Positions 45,540 to 54,372 of a DNA stretch of 64,000 nt are shown in pieces. The position numbers and the translations under genes are program-made. Numbering within the stretch: position 1 is the first letter of the stretch; the number at the start of each line of letters is the position of its first letter. Below the pieces are notes generated by a model. The model was not told where the DNA came from. It searched no databases and saw only the letters and a program-made list of their open reading frames with translations. The stretch is from Pseudoalteromonas peptidolytica (GTDB lineage Bacteria > Pseudomonadota > Gammaproteobacteria > Enterobacterales > Alteromonadaceae): NCBI RefSeq assembly GCF_012641745.1, contig NZ_WEHZ01000009.1, forward strand, positions 1 through 64,000. Reading direction: 5' to 3'.

Positions 45540-46687
45540 AATAAGCCGTAGCCCACAATAAATGCGGGCACTGCTGAGTAGAAAGTAGCAAATAGTGCTG
45601 CTCTTGGCGCCAGTGCAATTGCAGGAAATAACGCGTCACCATCGTTAGCTACAGCATTTGCTGCAAGTGCACTAAAGGGCACCACACCTTGAAGATACAG
45701 AGTCGTCACAACAATCTGTGGTCCACAACCAGGCAACAGCCCGACAAGTATAGCTACAAGTGGTGCATAGATAGCGTAGTCTTTAAACCACATAGCCAGA
45801 TCAAGCCCTAAATATGCGGTAGATAATTCGTAGAGTAAGAAGCTTGCAACCACCCAAGCGGTGACAAAATGCGTGTCCTGTAAAACCCGAGTAAGCTTAG
45901 AAGGCGGGTCGCATTCACCCTCTTCACAGGTGATGTCTTTATAACTGACACCTTTTGAACTTAGTGCCCAAACACTGACGGCGAAAAGGCACAGTATAGC
46001 GCCTAGCCATATTATTATGTTTTCAAATGGTGCCATGTCAAAGTTAAACGCGATAGCCAGTGCAATTACCAGACTTGGAAGTAAACATAATTTCCAAACC
46101 TTACGGCTGATACTGAAAGCACGACTGACATGAAGGGCTTCTTCTTCGACTTTGTTAACACGCTGTGGTACACAAAAGTCGGGTTTATGAATTAAGTGCA
46201 CAGCAACTCCGCTTGCAATGCCCACACCGACGCCCATTGTAATGATTATGACGGCTGTAAGCGGCTCCTTAGCCAATAGCAAAAACGCGGCATCTCCCAT
46301 CGTTGCTGTAAGCACTGCCACAACAGAGGCAAAACTAGCTTGTTTTTTGGTAAATTGAGTAACAACGATGATTGCACCACCACAGCCGGGTAAAGCGCCT
46401 AATATTGACGCCATGATAATTTCAAGAATAGGGGATTTAGCACTGAGATAATTCAGGTTGAGTTGTGGGATCTTATCAACTAAAAAGTAATAGATAAGTA
46501 AAGTGGCCGCAACGAAGACGCTGACTTGAAAAAAAGCATCACTTAGTGCGCCAAGAACAATAGGTCTGGCTGTTTCAAATGCCAAAAGTACGATGATGAA
46601 AATCGGTAAAACCAGACGTTTGTTAAACAATAAACTCACCTTAGCTATGTGTGCTGGTTGAGAGTATCGAAGAAGAGATGAAAGCAT
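45521..46687 (-). CDS. Putative 10TM heavy-metal or manganese exporter (ArsP_2-like)
   Basis: A 388-residue polytopic protein with about ten helices in two related halves. Each half has an LPGCG loop: ILGALPGCGGAIIVVTQF and VGLLPGCGPQIVVTTLY, followed by DAAFLLLAKEP and NDGDALFPAIALAP. This matches the putative manganese/10TM metal exporter family. A cytoplasmic-type loop CEEGECDPPS could hold metal. The ATG at 46687 directly follows a 10-bp hairpin on its own strand and lies behind a Fur-box-like site at 46735, so metal control is likely. The transported ion is unproven. Confidence 0.75.
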   Translation of the reverse strand: MLSSLLRYSQPAHIAKVSLLFNKRLVLPIFIIVLLAFETARPIVLGALSDAFFQVSVFVAATLLIYYFLVDKIPQLNLNYLSAKSPILEIIMASILGALPGCGGAIIVVTQFTKKQASFASVVAVLTATMGDAAFLLLAKEPLTAVIIITMGVGVGIASGVAVHLIHKPDFCVPQRVNKVEEEALHVSRAFSISRKVWKLCLLPSLVIALAIAFNFDMAPFENIIIWLGAILCLFAVSVWALSSKGVSYKDITCEEGECDPPSKLTRVLQDTHFVTAWVVASFLLYELSTAYLGLDLAMWFKDYAIYAPLVAILVGLLPGCGPQIVVTTLYLQGVVPFSALAANAVANDGDALFPAIALAPRAALFATFYSAVPAFIVGYGLFYFSLG

Positions 46688-46722
46688 AAAGTGCAACCCG
46701 TGTATTATCTAAGTTGCACTTT
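46688..46722 (-). promoter_or_regulatory. Perfect hairpin abutting the permease start codon
   Basis: AAAGTGCAAC (688-697) and GTTGCACTTT (713-722) are exact 10-base inverted arms with a 15-base loop; on the minus strand the 3' arm runs straight into the ATG at 46687. No ordinary ribosome site is visible outside it. It may control translation or be an operator. Confidence 0.6.
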
Positions 46723-46734
46723 AGATTTAAATTA

Positions 46735-46753
46735 AATGAAAATCAATATCATT
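46735..46753 (-). promoter_or_regulatory. Fur-box-like site upstream of the metal permease
   Basis: AATGAAAATCAATATCATT agrees with the 19-base Fur consensus AATGATAATGATTATCATT at 16 positions. TTGATT inside it and TAAAGT 17 bases on could form the permease promoter on the minus strand, so a bound Fur or Mur protein would block transcription. Confidence 0.55.
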
Positions 46754-46757
46754 TGTA

Positions 46758-48383
46758 TTATTTTCTTTGGAACTCGGCGGTTGCTTTCCATTTTGGCCAT
46801 TCATTTTGTTGAGACACATCATAGCCAACTTTAAAGAAAAGTTGCAGGTCTTGCACCGCACCGCTTAGATCCCATTCGTCACGGTAGCGATCACATGGCT
46901 GATGATAACAACCACGCAATACCAGCCCCATGCGCTTGCGATACTTTTCAGTAGCGGCATCTCGAGCTTCAGTTCCGCCACCTGCATACATTGCTGGTAC
47001 GCCCATGTTCGCAAACGCGAAATGATCCGAACGGTAGTAACCACCAGCCGCTGGGCGAGGATCGCCTGAGACTGCACGGTCTTGCGCCTTTGCAGCTGTT
47101 TCTAGCATTTCGTCAAGCTCTGACTTTCCAATACCCACAACGCTGATGTCTTTTACTTTACCTAAAAGGTTTAGGCTATCCATATTGATGTTAGCAACAG
47201 TTTGTTTTGCAGGGATCACTGGGTTTGCAGCATAAAACTTAGAGCCTAGCAGGCCTTGCTCTTCGGCCGTCACCGCTAAAAATGTAATTGAGCGGTCAGG
47301 GCGTGTTGGTAGCTTAGTGAAGGCTTCAGCGACTTCAATCATGCCACCCGTACCACTTGCGTTATCATGAGCACCGTTATAGATTTGGTCGCCTTTACGG
47401 TTTGGGTCGATACCTAAGTGATCCCAGTGTGCAGAGTAGATGATGTGCTCATCAGATTTTTTACTGCCAGGAAGGGTAGCAATAAAGTTATATGAAGTAG
47501 ATTTTTTAATCGTGTTCTTGACTGTGACAGAGGCACTGAGGTCGCCCATATCGACATGATATGCGCCTTGCGCCGCTTTTGCCTTAGCGGTCTCGAAATC
47601 AAGCCCTGCTTTTTCAAATAATTCTTTTGCGACGTCAACGGTTACCCAGCCTTCAACAGCCACACGATCCATATTATTATTTTCTTTTTGGAAACCAAAT
47701 TGTGGTCCACTCCAAGAGTTTTCCACTACGCTCCATGGGTAAGAAGCTGGTGCGGTTTCATGAACAATAATAGCGCCAGCAGCACCTTGACGAGAAGCTT
47801 CCTCGTATTTATACGTCCAGCGGCCGTAATAAGTCATTGCTTCACCAGTAAACTTGCCTGAATCAGGATTAGCAAACCCAGGGTCGTTGACTAGCATGAC
47901 AACTGTTTTACCCTTAACATCTAGCCCTTCATAATCATTCCAATCGTACTCAGGCGCGTTAACACCGTAGCCAACAAATACAAGCTCTGAATCTGTAATT
48001 GATTCAAGCTCGCTGATCCGAGCAGAGCCCATCACCATATCTTTTTTATATTCGTAGCTTTTGCCACCAATTTCTAACGTCATATTAGGGTCTGCTTCCA
48101 GCGAGACAAGGGGAACCTCTTGTAGGAAGCTATTGCCATTACCAGGCTCATAGCCAAGTGCTTTAAAATGTTTGGTTAAATAGGCAAGTGTTAGCTCTTC
48201 CCCTTTAGTTGACGGTGCGCGGCCGCCAAATTCGTCAGATGCCAGTGTTTTGATGTGAGCTCTTAGTTGAGCATCATTAATACTGTTATACGCAGTGTCG
48301 ATGTCTTGAGGGCTATTGCTTGTGCTAACACAGCCCGCAAGTACAGCAACAGAGAGTGAGCTGAGCGCCAGTCTAAGTTTCAT
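46758..48383 (-). CDS. M28-family metallopeptidase, lipoprotein
   Basis: A 541-residue zinc aminopeptidase-type enzyme. It begins with a lipoprotein signal (MKLRLALSSLSVAVLAGC, lipobox LAGC at Cys19). A PA-type domain (about 130-300, with GAAGAIIVHETAPASYPW) is inserted before the M28 core: YSAHWDHLG, GAHDNASGTGGMIEVA, TAEEQGLLGS, INMDSL and YYRSDHFAFANMGVPAMY, giving the two-zinc ligands and catalytic Glu. The ATG at 48383 is chosen because it gives the lipobox. Likely an outer-membrane-anchored peptidase used in peptide feeding. Confidence 0.93.
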   Translation of the reverse strand: MKLRLALSSLSVAVLAGCVSTSNSPQDIDTAYNSINDAQLRAHIKTLASDEFGGRAPSTKGEELTLAYLTKHFKALGYEPGNGNSFLQEVPLVSLEADPNMTLEIGGKSYEYKKDMVMGSARISELESITDSELVFVGYGVNAPEYDWNDYEGLDVKGKTVVMLVNDPGFANPDSGKFTGEAMTYYGRWTYKYEEASRQGAAGAIIVHETAPASYPWSVVENSWSGPQFGFQKENNNMDRVAVEGWVTVDVAKELFEKAGLDFETAKAKAAQGAYHVDMGDLSASVTVKNTIKKSTSYNFIATLPGSKKSDEHIIYSAHWDHLGIDPNRKGDQIYNGAHDNASGTGGMIEVAEAFTKLPTRPDRSITFLAVTAEEQGLLGSKFYAANPVIPAKQTVANINMDSLNLLGKVKDISVVGIGKSELDEMLETAAKAQDRAVSGDPRPAAGGYYRSDHFAFANMGVPAMYAGGGTEARDAATEKYRKRMGLVLRGCYHQPCDRYRDEWDLSGAVQDLQLFFKVGYDVSQQNEWPKWKATAEFQRK

Positions 48384-48533
48384 AATTGCCTTTCTTTTAC
48401 TTGTTAGGAACCCGTAACTTGTAACACAAAATACGGTAAAGTTCGAGAATAAGGAGACGTTCATCACTTTATAGAAGCGACTTACTAGTAGCTTGTAGGG
48501 TCGTTTTCAATCAGGTATCACCATCGCGATGTT

Positions 48534-48743
48534 ATACCAATTTGACTTAATACTTGCTCAATTTGAAGGAGTTAATCTGACGCTAACAGCGTTAAAAATT
48601 TCTCACTTAGAACAACTAAATAGCAAAATTTTTGCCTTGCCTATATGGATGTAGGTACCAAAGCGATAGCAGGACGCGGTAGCGGAGTTATCGACAAGAT
48701 TTTCTCGCCTCAAAATAGACTACTTAATTTAGAAAATTGGTAT
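48534..48743 (-). mobile_element. MITE-like element, family 1 (copy C)
   Basis: A 210-bp non-coding element in the gap 48384-48847 between two divergent genes. Ends TACCAATT and AATTGGTA, flanked by TTA on both sides. Read on the minus strand it is nearly identical to copy B over its full length. The remaining gap bases should contain promoters for the M28 and DUF3025 genes; nothing else was recognised. Confidence 0.9.
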
Positions 48744-48847
48744 TACTTGCGTTGTGTGCAGTTACGGTCATTTACAATTGACTTTTGCCAAGTATCGAAC
48801 GCTTAAGTAAAATAGCCAGCTAATTGCATGTTAAGTATTTCAATCCT

Positions 48848-49648
48848 ATGAAAAAGTTTACAGCGCCTGAGGCGTGGCAGGTTACATGTTTAAAGGCCGA
48901 ACCCTTTTCCCATTTGAATCAGCTGTTTGATTTAAAAAGCCAATCAGACTGGCCAACACCTCAGTGGCTATCATCACACGCAAACACCATTAGCTCACAA
49001 CAATATAATACTCGGTTTGTGGCCGACGAAACGCTGGACTTTGGTGAAAAATACTACGAAGAAATTATCTATGAAACTCACCAAGTACCAACACGCAGTC
49101 AAAATTGGCATGATTTATTTGGCGCGCTTATTTGGTGTTTATTCCCAAAAACAAAAGCACTGTTAAATGCGTTACATATCGAAGAAATAGAACAGTTTGG
49201 CTTAAAGCAGAGAAGTAAAAAACGCAATGCCCTTACGTTATTTGATGAATGTGGTTTGGTATTAGCAATAGATGATGACATGTGGCGAGATGCGTTTAAA
49301 GCCCACGATTGGCAGCGTGTATTTTATGACAACAAGTCCCAGTGGCCGCAAAGTTTAAAGCCTTTTGTATTTGGTCATGCAAATTATGAAATGCTAACGG
49401 ATCCCTTTATTGGGTTGACGGGAAAGCTGGTGTGTATCAATGTTGATGCTGCTTTTTGGCAGCTTTCACTTGCTCAGCAATATATTTGGCTCGATACCAA
49501 ACTGGTTGAACTTATTAGTGACGGTTTACTTGAGGACAATACCAAAATGTCGCCAATTCCACTGCTGGGGATCCCAAATTGGTATGAACCACAAGACCTT
49601 GCATTTTATCAAAACACGGACTATTTCAGACCGAAAAGAAGGAAATAG
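48848..49648 (+). CDS. DUF3025 domain protein
   Basis: A 266-residue soluble protein of the DUF3025 family, recognised by TRSQNWHDLFGALIWCLFPKTKALLNALH, ALTLFDECGLVLAIDD and LPLLGIPNWYEP-like end (PIPLLGIPNWYEPQDLAFYQN). The function is unknown. The ATG at 48848 is preferred to an upstream TTG. It sits one base before an ABC transporter ATPase gene and may be co-transcribed with it. Confidence 0.85.
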   Translation: MKKFTAPEAWQVTCLKAEPFSHLNQLFDLKSQSDWPTPQWLSSHANTISSQQYNTRFVADETLDFGEKYYEEIIYETHQVPTRSQNWHDLFGALIWCLFPKTKALLNALHIEEIEQFGLKQRSKKRNALTLFDECGLVLAIDDDMWRDAFKAHDWQRVFYDNKSQWPQSLKPFVFGHANYEMLTDPFIGLTGKLVCINVDAAFWQLSLAQQYIWLDTKLVELISDGLLEDNTKMSPIPLLGIPNWYEPQDLAFYQNTDYFRPKRRK

Positions 49649-49649
49649 C

Positions 49650-50435
49650 ATGATAGCTATTAGCGGACTAAAAAAACGTTTTGCCCTAACTCGCGAACAT
49701 AAAAAGAAAAAGAGTCAGACAGATCCTCGAGAGCGAGATGGCTTTTTCCACAGTGTGGAGGAGGTGAACCTACACTGTGGTGAGGGAGAGGTACTGGGTC
49801 TACTGGGGCCAAATGGAGCAGGAAAGACCACAACTTTGCGTATGCTCTCTACTGCACTAACCCCAGACGATGGCACTATTTTGGTTGACGGTCAGGATAT
49901 TGTAAAAAAGCCAGTTGTGGCGCGTAAGGCAATAGGCTTTCTCTCTGGTTCAACGGGGCTATACGGCCGTCTTACAGCCAAAGAAAATGTAGAATACTTT
50001 GCTCGACTTCATGGATTAAAAGGAAAAGCGCTAAAAGCCAGATGCGATGCACTGTTTCAACGCTTGGAAATGGAAACTTTTCTAGATAAAAGAGCAGAGC
50101 ATTTGTCGACTGGAATGAAGCAAAAAACAAATATTGCACGAGCAGTAGTGCATAACCCCAAGGTGGTGGTGTTAGACGAGCCAACTACGGGGCTTGATAT
50201 TATGACTACGCAAACCGTAATCTCATTTATCCGTGACCTTAAATCAGCTGGCACACCCGTTATATTCTCAACTCATCATTTAGATGAAGTGGCACTGTTG
50301 TGTGACCGAGTGTCTGTAATTGACAAGGGGATAACCTGTTTCGATGGCAGCCTTGCAGAATTTAAAACCAAAGGCCAAAGTCACGAGCTAAACCAAGCAT
50401 TTTTGAATTTATTAACGGGAGCTGCGCATGTTTGA
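49650..50435 (+). CDS. natA: ABC transporter ATP-binding protein, NatA-like
   Basis: ATPase of a two-gene ABC-2 exporter. The 261 residues have Walker A GLLGPNGAGKTTTLRML, signature LSTGMKQKTNIARAV, Walker B VVVLDEPTTGLD and the switch FSTHHLDEVALLCD. A basic insert (TREHKKKKSQTDPRERDG) lies before the P-loop. The A-loop-to-signature pattern is that of NatA, which with NatB extrudes sodium in Bacillus; the substrate here is not proven. The start ATG has AAGGAAA upstream. It overlaps natB by eight bases. Confidence 0.88.
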   Translation: MIAISGLKKRFALTREHKKKKSQTDPRERDGFFHSVEEVNLHCGEGEVLGLLGPNGAGKTTTLRMLSTALTPDDGTILVDGQDIVKKPVVARKAIGFLSGSTGLYGRLTAKENVEYFARLHGLKGKALKARCDALFQRLEMETFLDKRAEHLSTGMKQKTNIARAVVHNPKVVVLDEPTTGLDIMTTQTVISFIRDLKSAGTPVIFSTHHLDEVALLCDRVSVIDKGITCFDGSLAEFKTKGQSHELNQAFLNLLTGAAHV

Positions 50436-51636
50436 AGTATTTTTGAAAGAGCTCAGAGAGCTTCTGCGCGACCGTAAAACACTATTTTTCGTGATAGCCC
50501 TACCCATGCTCGTGTTTCCCGTGATCATGGCATTAGTAGGGTTTATGGCATCACAAGCCGCGATGGAAGCAAAACAGGAAGTGCATACGTACTATATTGT
50601 GAACGAGTCCTTTGCCGAAAAGTTTTCAGAACAAGTTTTTTATCATAAAAGTTTTAAAAAATATAATGGAGAACTAGCACTTGATAGTGTTGAAGCGCTC
50701 AGTGACGCTGTCCGTAATGGTGTGATTGATGTGGGGATATTTATCCCCGCTGATCCCGCGAAAAACTTAGAGTCGGGCATTAAAAGCGAATGGAAAATAG
50801 TGTTCAATGATGCCCAATCGATTAACTTTATTTATGACCGTTTATCTAAACTGGCAATGTCATTTTCCGATGAACTTAGAGCATTGAAATTAGCCGCTTT
50901 GGGATTGTCTCAAGAGCAGCAAGCTGCTGTTTTACAACCTATTTCAATTACCAAGGTAGATACTGCGGATAAGCGTGAAAACTTAGGTGAAAAGTTAGGT
51001 GTATTTATCCCTTACATGCTTATCCCATTAGTGCTGATGGGTGCGAGTTATCCGGCAATAGACTTAGGTGCAGGAGAGAAAGAGCGTGGTACTTTAGAGA
51101 CGCTATTATTGACCCCAATTTCTCGCACTGAATTGGTATTAGGAAAGTTTTTAACTGTACTGAGTAGTTCAATATTCTGTGCCCTTATTACGGTCTCTAG
51201 TATGGCGTTGTGGATTGGGATAGCGAGTCGTTTCGTCGAGCTTGATGTCATTAAAACTGCTTTTTCTTCGGTGGCCATGATGGACTTTGTCTTAATTTTT
51301 GCATTGCTACTGCCAGTTGCAGTTATGCTGTCATCACTGACATTGGCTATTTCCATTTACGCAAGAACCTTTAAAGAAGCACAAAACTATATGGGGCCAC
51401 TGAGTATGGGGATTTTTATTCCCATAGTGATGTCTTTAATGCCAAATATGGAATTGACGGCTAAGACGGCCTTGATCCCCATAACTAATGTTGCGTTGGC
51501 CATAAAAGAAATCATTAAAGGCACCGTTGATTATAGCTATGTTGCTCTGATATTTGGTGCATCAACGGTATTAGCAGCAGGTCTCCTTGTCTGCTGCGTC
51601 AAGTGGTTTAATAAAGAAACTGTACTGTTTAGGTAA
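50428..51636 (+). CDS. natB: ABC-2 type permease, NatB-like
   Basis: A 402-residue permease with an N-terminal helix (TLFFVIALPMLVFPVIMAL), a periplasmic domain of about 170 residues and five or six C-terminal helices. The family segment PLVLMGASYPAIDLGAGEKERGTLETLLLTPISRTELVLGKFL matches NatB/ABC-2 permeases. Paired with the ATPase before it. Export of Na+ or a drug is the usual inference; sequence does not decide. Confidence 0.87.
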   Translation: MFEVFLKELRELLRDRKTLFFVIALPMLVFPVIMALVGFMASQAAMEAKQEVHTYYIVNESFAEKFSEQVFYHKSFKKYNGELALDSVEALSDAVRNGVIDVGIFIPADPAKNLESGIKSEWKIVFNDAQSINFIYDRLSKLAMSFSDELRALKLAALGLSQEQQAAVLQPISITKVDTADKRENLGEKLGVFIPYMLIPLVLMGASYPAIDLGAGEKERGTLETLLLTPISRTELVLGKFLTVLSSSIFCALITVSSMALWIGIASRFVELDVIKTAFSSVAMMDFVLIFALLLPVAVMLSSLTLAISIYARTFKEAQNYMGPLSMGIFIPIVMSLMPNMELTAKTALIPITNVALAIKEIIKGTVDYSYVALIFGASTVLAAGLLVCCVKWFNKETVLFR

Positions 51637-51817
51637 AGTACAAGGCAGCAGTAATTATTGAGAATTATGGCGTTTTTCTGTACGATTAGCGCCTTAATAC
51701 ATGCCGGAGTTGTAGTTAACTTAAACTCGTCATAATGTTTACCCCGACTTCAGGTTAGTTTCAGGATAGCGGGCGGAAGTTTTAAGCTTCAATATTTGTC
51801 ACTCAAGGAATGTAAAG

Positions 51818-52978
51818 ATGACATCAACCACAGAACTAAAGTCTGTCAGTGAAACAGTAACTAGCGGCATTGCAATGTTATTGTTGTTATCGTCAGTGCT
51901 GCATTTTTTCACTTCAAGTTTCATCGAAGCGCTGGTCTACTTAATCATTGCCTTGGTGCTATTTTCATACTGTCATCGCTTAACGTTTGATCCTTTTAAA
52001 AAACAAGTTGTGATCACAAAGCAACTGTCGGTGCTAAGTAGAAACATTTGGACAATACATCAATCTCTAATACCACTTAAAACGGTAACTGACATGTCAG
52101 TGGAGGGGAATAAACAGCTCAGTTATTTAGGCATTAGCTACCTTGCTAATGGTAAGCGGCCTGCCATCTATTCGTTTTCGTGTTTGAAGCAAACCAGCCA
52201 ACTTGACGAGATATTGTCAGGAGTAGGTTTTGATCAAAACAAAGGTCAAACTGGAGCTTCCTATACTGACGGAGCAGCGCGTGAGACCCCAGTAACTCTT
52301 GCTGAGTTATTTCCTTCATTTATGAGAAATAATAGAGCGATTGAGGCGTGCTTTCCAGTATTACGATGCGCACTACCAACACCACGGGAGAAGCGCCATA
52401 TTGCTTGGATGGTAGTAGGGGGCTTTGGTTTTATGACTGGCGCTGTGCTTTACTCATCTCAAAATTATGTAGCGGGTTTAGTATTGTTGGTGCTCACCTA
52501 TTTGAGCTACTGGTTGACGTGTGTGCTTATCAGTAATAAACACTATTTTGTTTATCATTCTCCCTGTAACGAAATTGAGGTCGAGAAAGACAGCCTATTG
52601 CTACCCGCGTTACTGTTTAAAGATAAACAGCCTCGAAAGGTAAACAAGGGCGAAGTTAAAAGTATTAAAGCACACTGGAATACATTCACGGTCAGTGACC
52701 TAGATAGATTAGCCGCTTCTACTCGTCGTAATCATATTGTTGAGTTAGTATTTGACACAGAATACGGCACGACGGTCTCACTCTCTGGCATGAGCGTAGA
52801 AGCCGAGCCACTTCTGCTAGCGTTAACGCATTGGCAGTATCCGCTGTCGGTAGCGCATACGGATAAAGAGGTTTTCCCAATAGTGAAACACTTTAAATAT
52901 GGTATCCTTGTCTTTATTTTAGGTATAATTGTTTGGGCAATGACGACATATGTAATACCAATCATCTTAAATAAGTGA
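51818..52978 (+). CDS. Membrane protein of unknown function
   Basis: A 386-residue protein with two N-terminal helices (about 15-55), two in the middle (IAWMVVGGFGFMTGAVLYSS and the following segment) and one at the C terminus (YGILVFILGIIVWAMTTYVIPII). The hydrophilic parts look like PH-like or YdbT-type membrane domains (KQVVITKQLSVLSRNIWTIHQSLIPLKTVTDM), but I do not recognise a named family. AAGGAATG precedes the ATG. It is followed by a small membrane protein that may be related in function. Confidence 0.65.
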   Translation: MTSTTELKSVSETVTSGIAMLLLLSSVLHFFTSSFIEALVYLIIALVLFSYCHRLTFDPFKKQVVITKQLSVLSRNIWTIHQSLIPLKTVTDMSVEGNKQLSYLGISYLANGKRPAIYSFSCLKQTSQLDEILSGVGFDQNKGQTGASYTDGAARETPVTLAELFPSFMRNNRAIEACFPVLRCALPTPREKRHIAWMVVGGFGFMTGAVLYSSQNYVAGLVLLVLTYLSYWLTCVLISNKHYFVYHSPCNEIEVEKDSLLLPALLFKDKQPRKVNKGEVKSIKAHWNTFTVSDLDRLAASTRRNHIVELVFDTEYGTTVSLSGMSVEAEPLLLALTHWQYPLSVAHTDKEVFPIVKHFKYGILVFILGIIVWAMTTYVIPIILNK

Positions 52979-53130
52979 GCTATTTTCTATCGCCAAAATA
53001 AACACTTTGCTGTTTATTCGTTTTTTCAAACTAAGCAAGCATGAAGACTAATATAATACAGCCAACATGGCAAAAAGCTCAGATAAGTGCAAAAAATGCA
53101 CTGTGCTAACACTAGGTATAAACACTAAAT

Positions 53131-53424
53131 ATGAAACACAATCAGGATTCTCCTCAGGCTTTGGCTGAGGAAATGTTGCAAAAGGAAGCGACACTAAGAG
53201 AATTTAACTCGCTGCGGCCTAACAATAAACAGCGATTCTATAGAAGTGCAGGTATGCTAACGGCAGTCGTATTTTTGGTATATTGTTATCCAGAAATTAT
53301 CGAACAACCTGTTTTATACATACTGCTGATCCTGATGATGAGCTTAAACGCTCAGGCATACGTGCAAAATAAGCGTACTAATAAGCGCATCGATTTACTG
53401 CATAAGCTATTAAAGGATGAGTGA
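53131..53424 (+). CDS. Small membrane protein of unknown function
   Basis: A 97-residue protein: a charged N-terminal helix (SPQALAEEMLQKEATLREFNSLRPNNKQR), two close hydrophobic segments (SAGMLTAVVFLVYCYPEII and PVLYILLILMMSL) and a basic tail. No known family was recognised. It stands alone about 150 bases after the larger membrane protein and ends at the hairpin shared with the convergent lpxH-like gene. Confidence 0.6.
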   Translation: MKHNQDSPQALAEEMLQKEATLREFNSLRPNNKQRFYRSAGMLTAVVFLVYCYPEIIEQPVLYILLILMMSLNAQAYVQNKRTNKRIDLLHKLLKDE

Positions 53425-53427
53425 TTA

Positions 53428-53453
53428 AAAAGAAGCCGCTAATTAAGCGGCTT
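53428..53453 (-). terminator. Shared terminator of convergent genes
   Basis: AAGCCGCT (433-440) pairs with AGCGGCTT (446-453), five-base loop. On the minus strand it is followed by CTTTTTA. It includes the last codons of the lpxH-like gene (stop at 53443). Confidence 0.7.
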
Positions 53454-54243
53454 TAACATTATTGGTTTCCATACTTTCCATTTCAACGACACTGAGGACA
53501 GATTGTACGTCTGACCAATGCAGCAATTCGATACGACCAGCTTGGTTTTCTACCAATGCTGTGCAGTTCTCTATCCAATCACCATCATTACAATAAACGA
53601 TGCCGTCTACGACACGGATCTCAGGCTGGTGGATGTGCCCGCAGATAATACCGTCAACGCCTTGCTTTTTCGCTTCATGAATAGCGGCATTTTCAAAAGC
53701 TGCAATAGCTTCTCTCGCCTTATGTACACGTTGTTTAAGCCAAGATGCCAGTGACCAATAATGGCCTCCGTATAACCGTCGTACACGATTGGTCCAACGA
53801 TTTAAAAACAATAAAAAGTCATAAGCGGTGTCACCAATGAGGCTGATCAGTTTGTTGTAGCGAGTTGCTGAATCAAAGTCATCACCATGTAGCAGTAAAA
53901 AGCGTTTACCTGCCGAAGTGGTATGAATGAAGGTTTTGTGTACTTCGACTTTAAAGAGTGTTTGTCCGCCATAATGCCTAAAGGTTTCATCGTGATTACC
54001 AGGAATGTAAATAACGCGAGTACCAGCTTCAGCTTTTTTTTGTATACATTCCAATACCTGATAATGAGAGGGATCCCAAAAGAATTGGCGTTTCATTGAC
54101 CATAGATCAACAATATCACCCACTAGGTATAGTACATCACATTCTGTTTTGTTGAGGAAATCTAACAAGAACTTTGCTTTACAGTCCTTGTAGCCTAAAT
54201 GGACATCTGAGATCCAAATACTCGGATAGTACGTTGTTTTCAT
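53443..54243 (-). CDS. LpxH-like metallophosphoesterase (UDP-2,3-diacylglucosamine pyrophosphatase family)
   Basis: A 266-residue calcineurin-type phosphoesterase. Metal-binding motifs are SDVHLG, VGDIVDLW, IPGNHDE, LHGDDFD and ICGHIHQPE. The sequence resembles the LpxH2-type paralogs more than classical LpxH (about 240 residues, different C terminus), so a role in lipid A precursor cleavage is possible but uncertain. The ATG at 54243 follows a long unsupported upstream extension. It is convergent with a small membrane protein and overlaps its terminator. Confidence 0.8.
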   Translation of the reverse strand: MKTTYYPSIWISDVHLGYKDCKAKFLLDFLNKTECDVLYLVGDIVDLWSMKRQFFWDPSHYQVLECIQKKAEAGTRVIYIPGNHDETFRHYGGQTLFKVEVHKTFIHTTSAGKRFLLLHGDDFDSATRYNKLISLIGDTAYDFLLFLNRWTNRVRRLYGGHYWSLASWLKQRVHKAREAIAAFENAAIHEAKKQGVDGIICGHIHQPEIRVVDGIVYCNDGDWIENCTALVENQAGRIELLHWSDVQSVLSVVEMESMETNNVKAA

Positions 54244-54372
54244 GGCCTGACTCTTTAGCGTAATAATAATAATGCTAAGAGGTAAAGGTGACAGATACAG
54301 GGCAATTAGAAGAAGGTAATATGACAAAGGGGCAGACAAAAGAATGCCCCTCTATTGGAAACTCAAGCGTAC

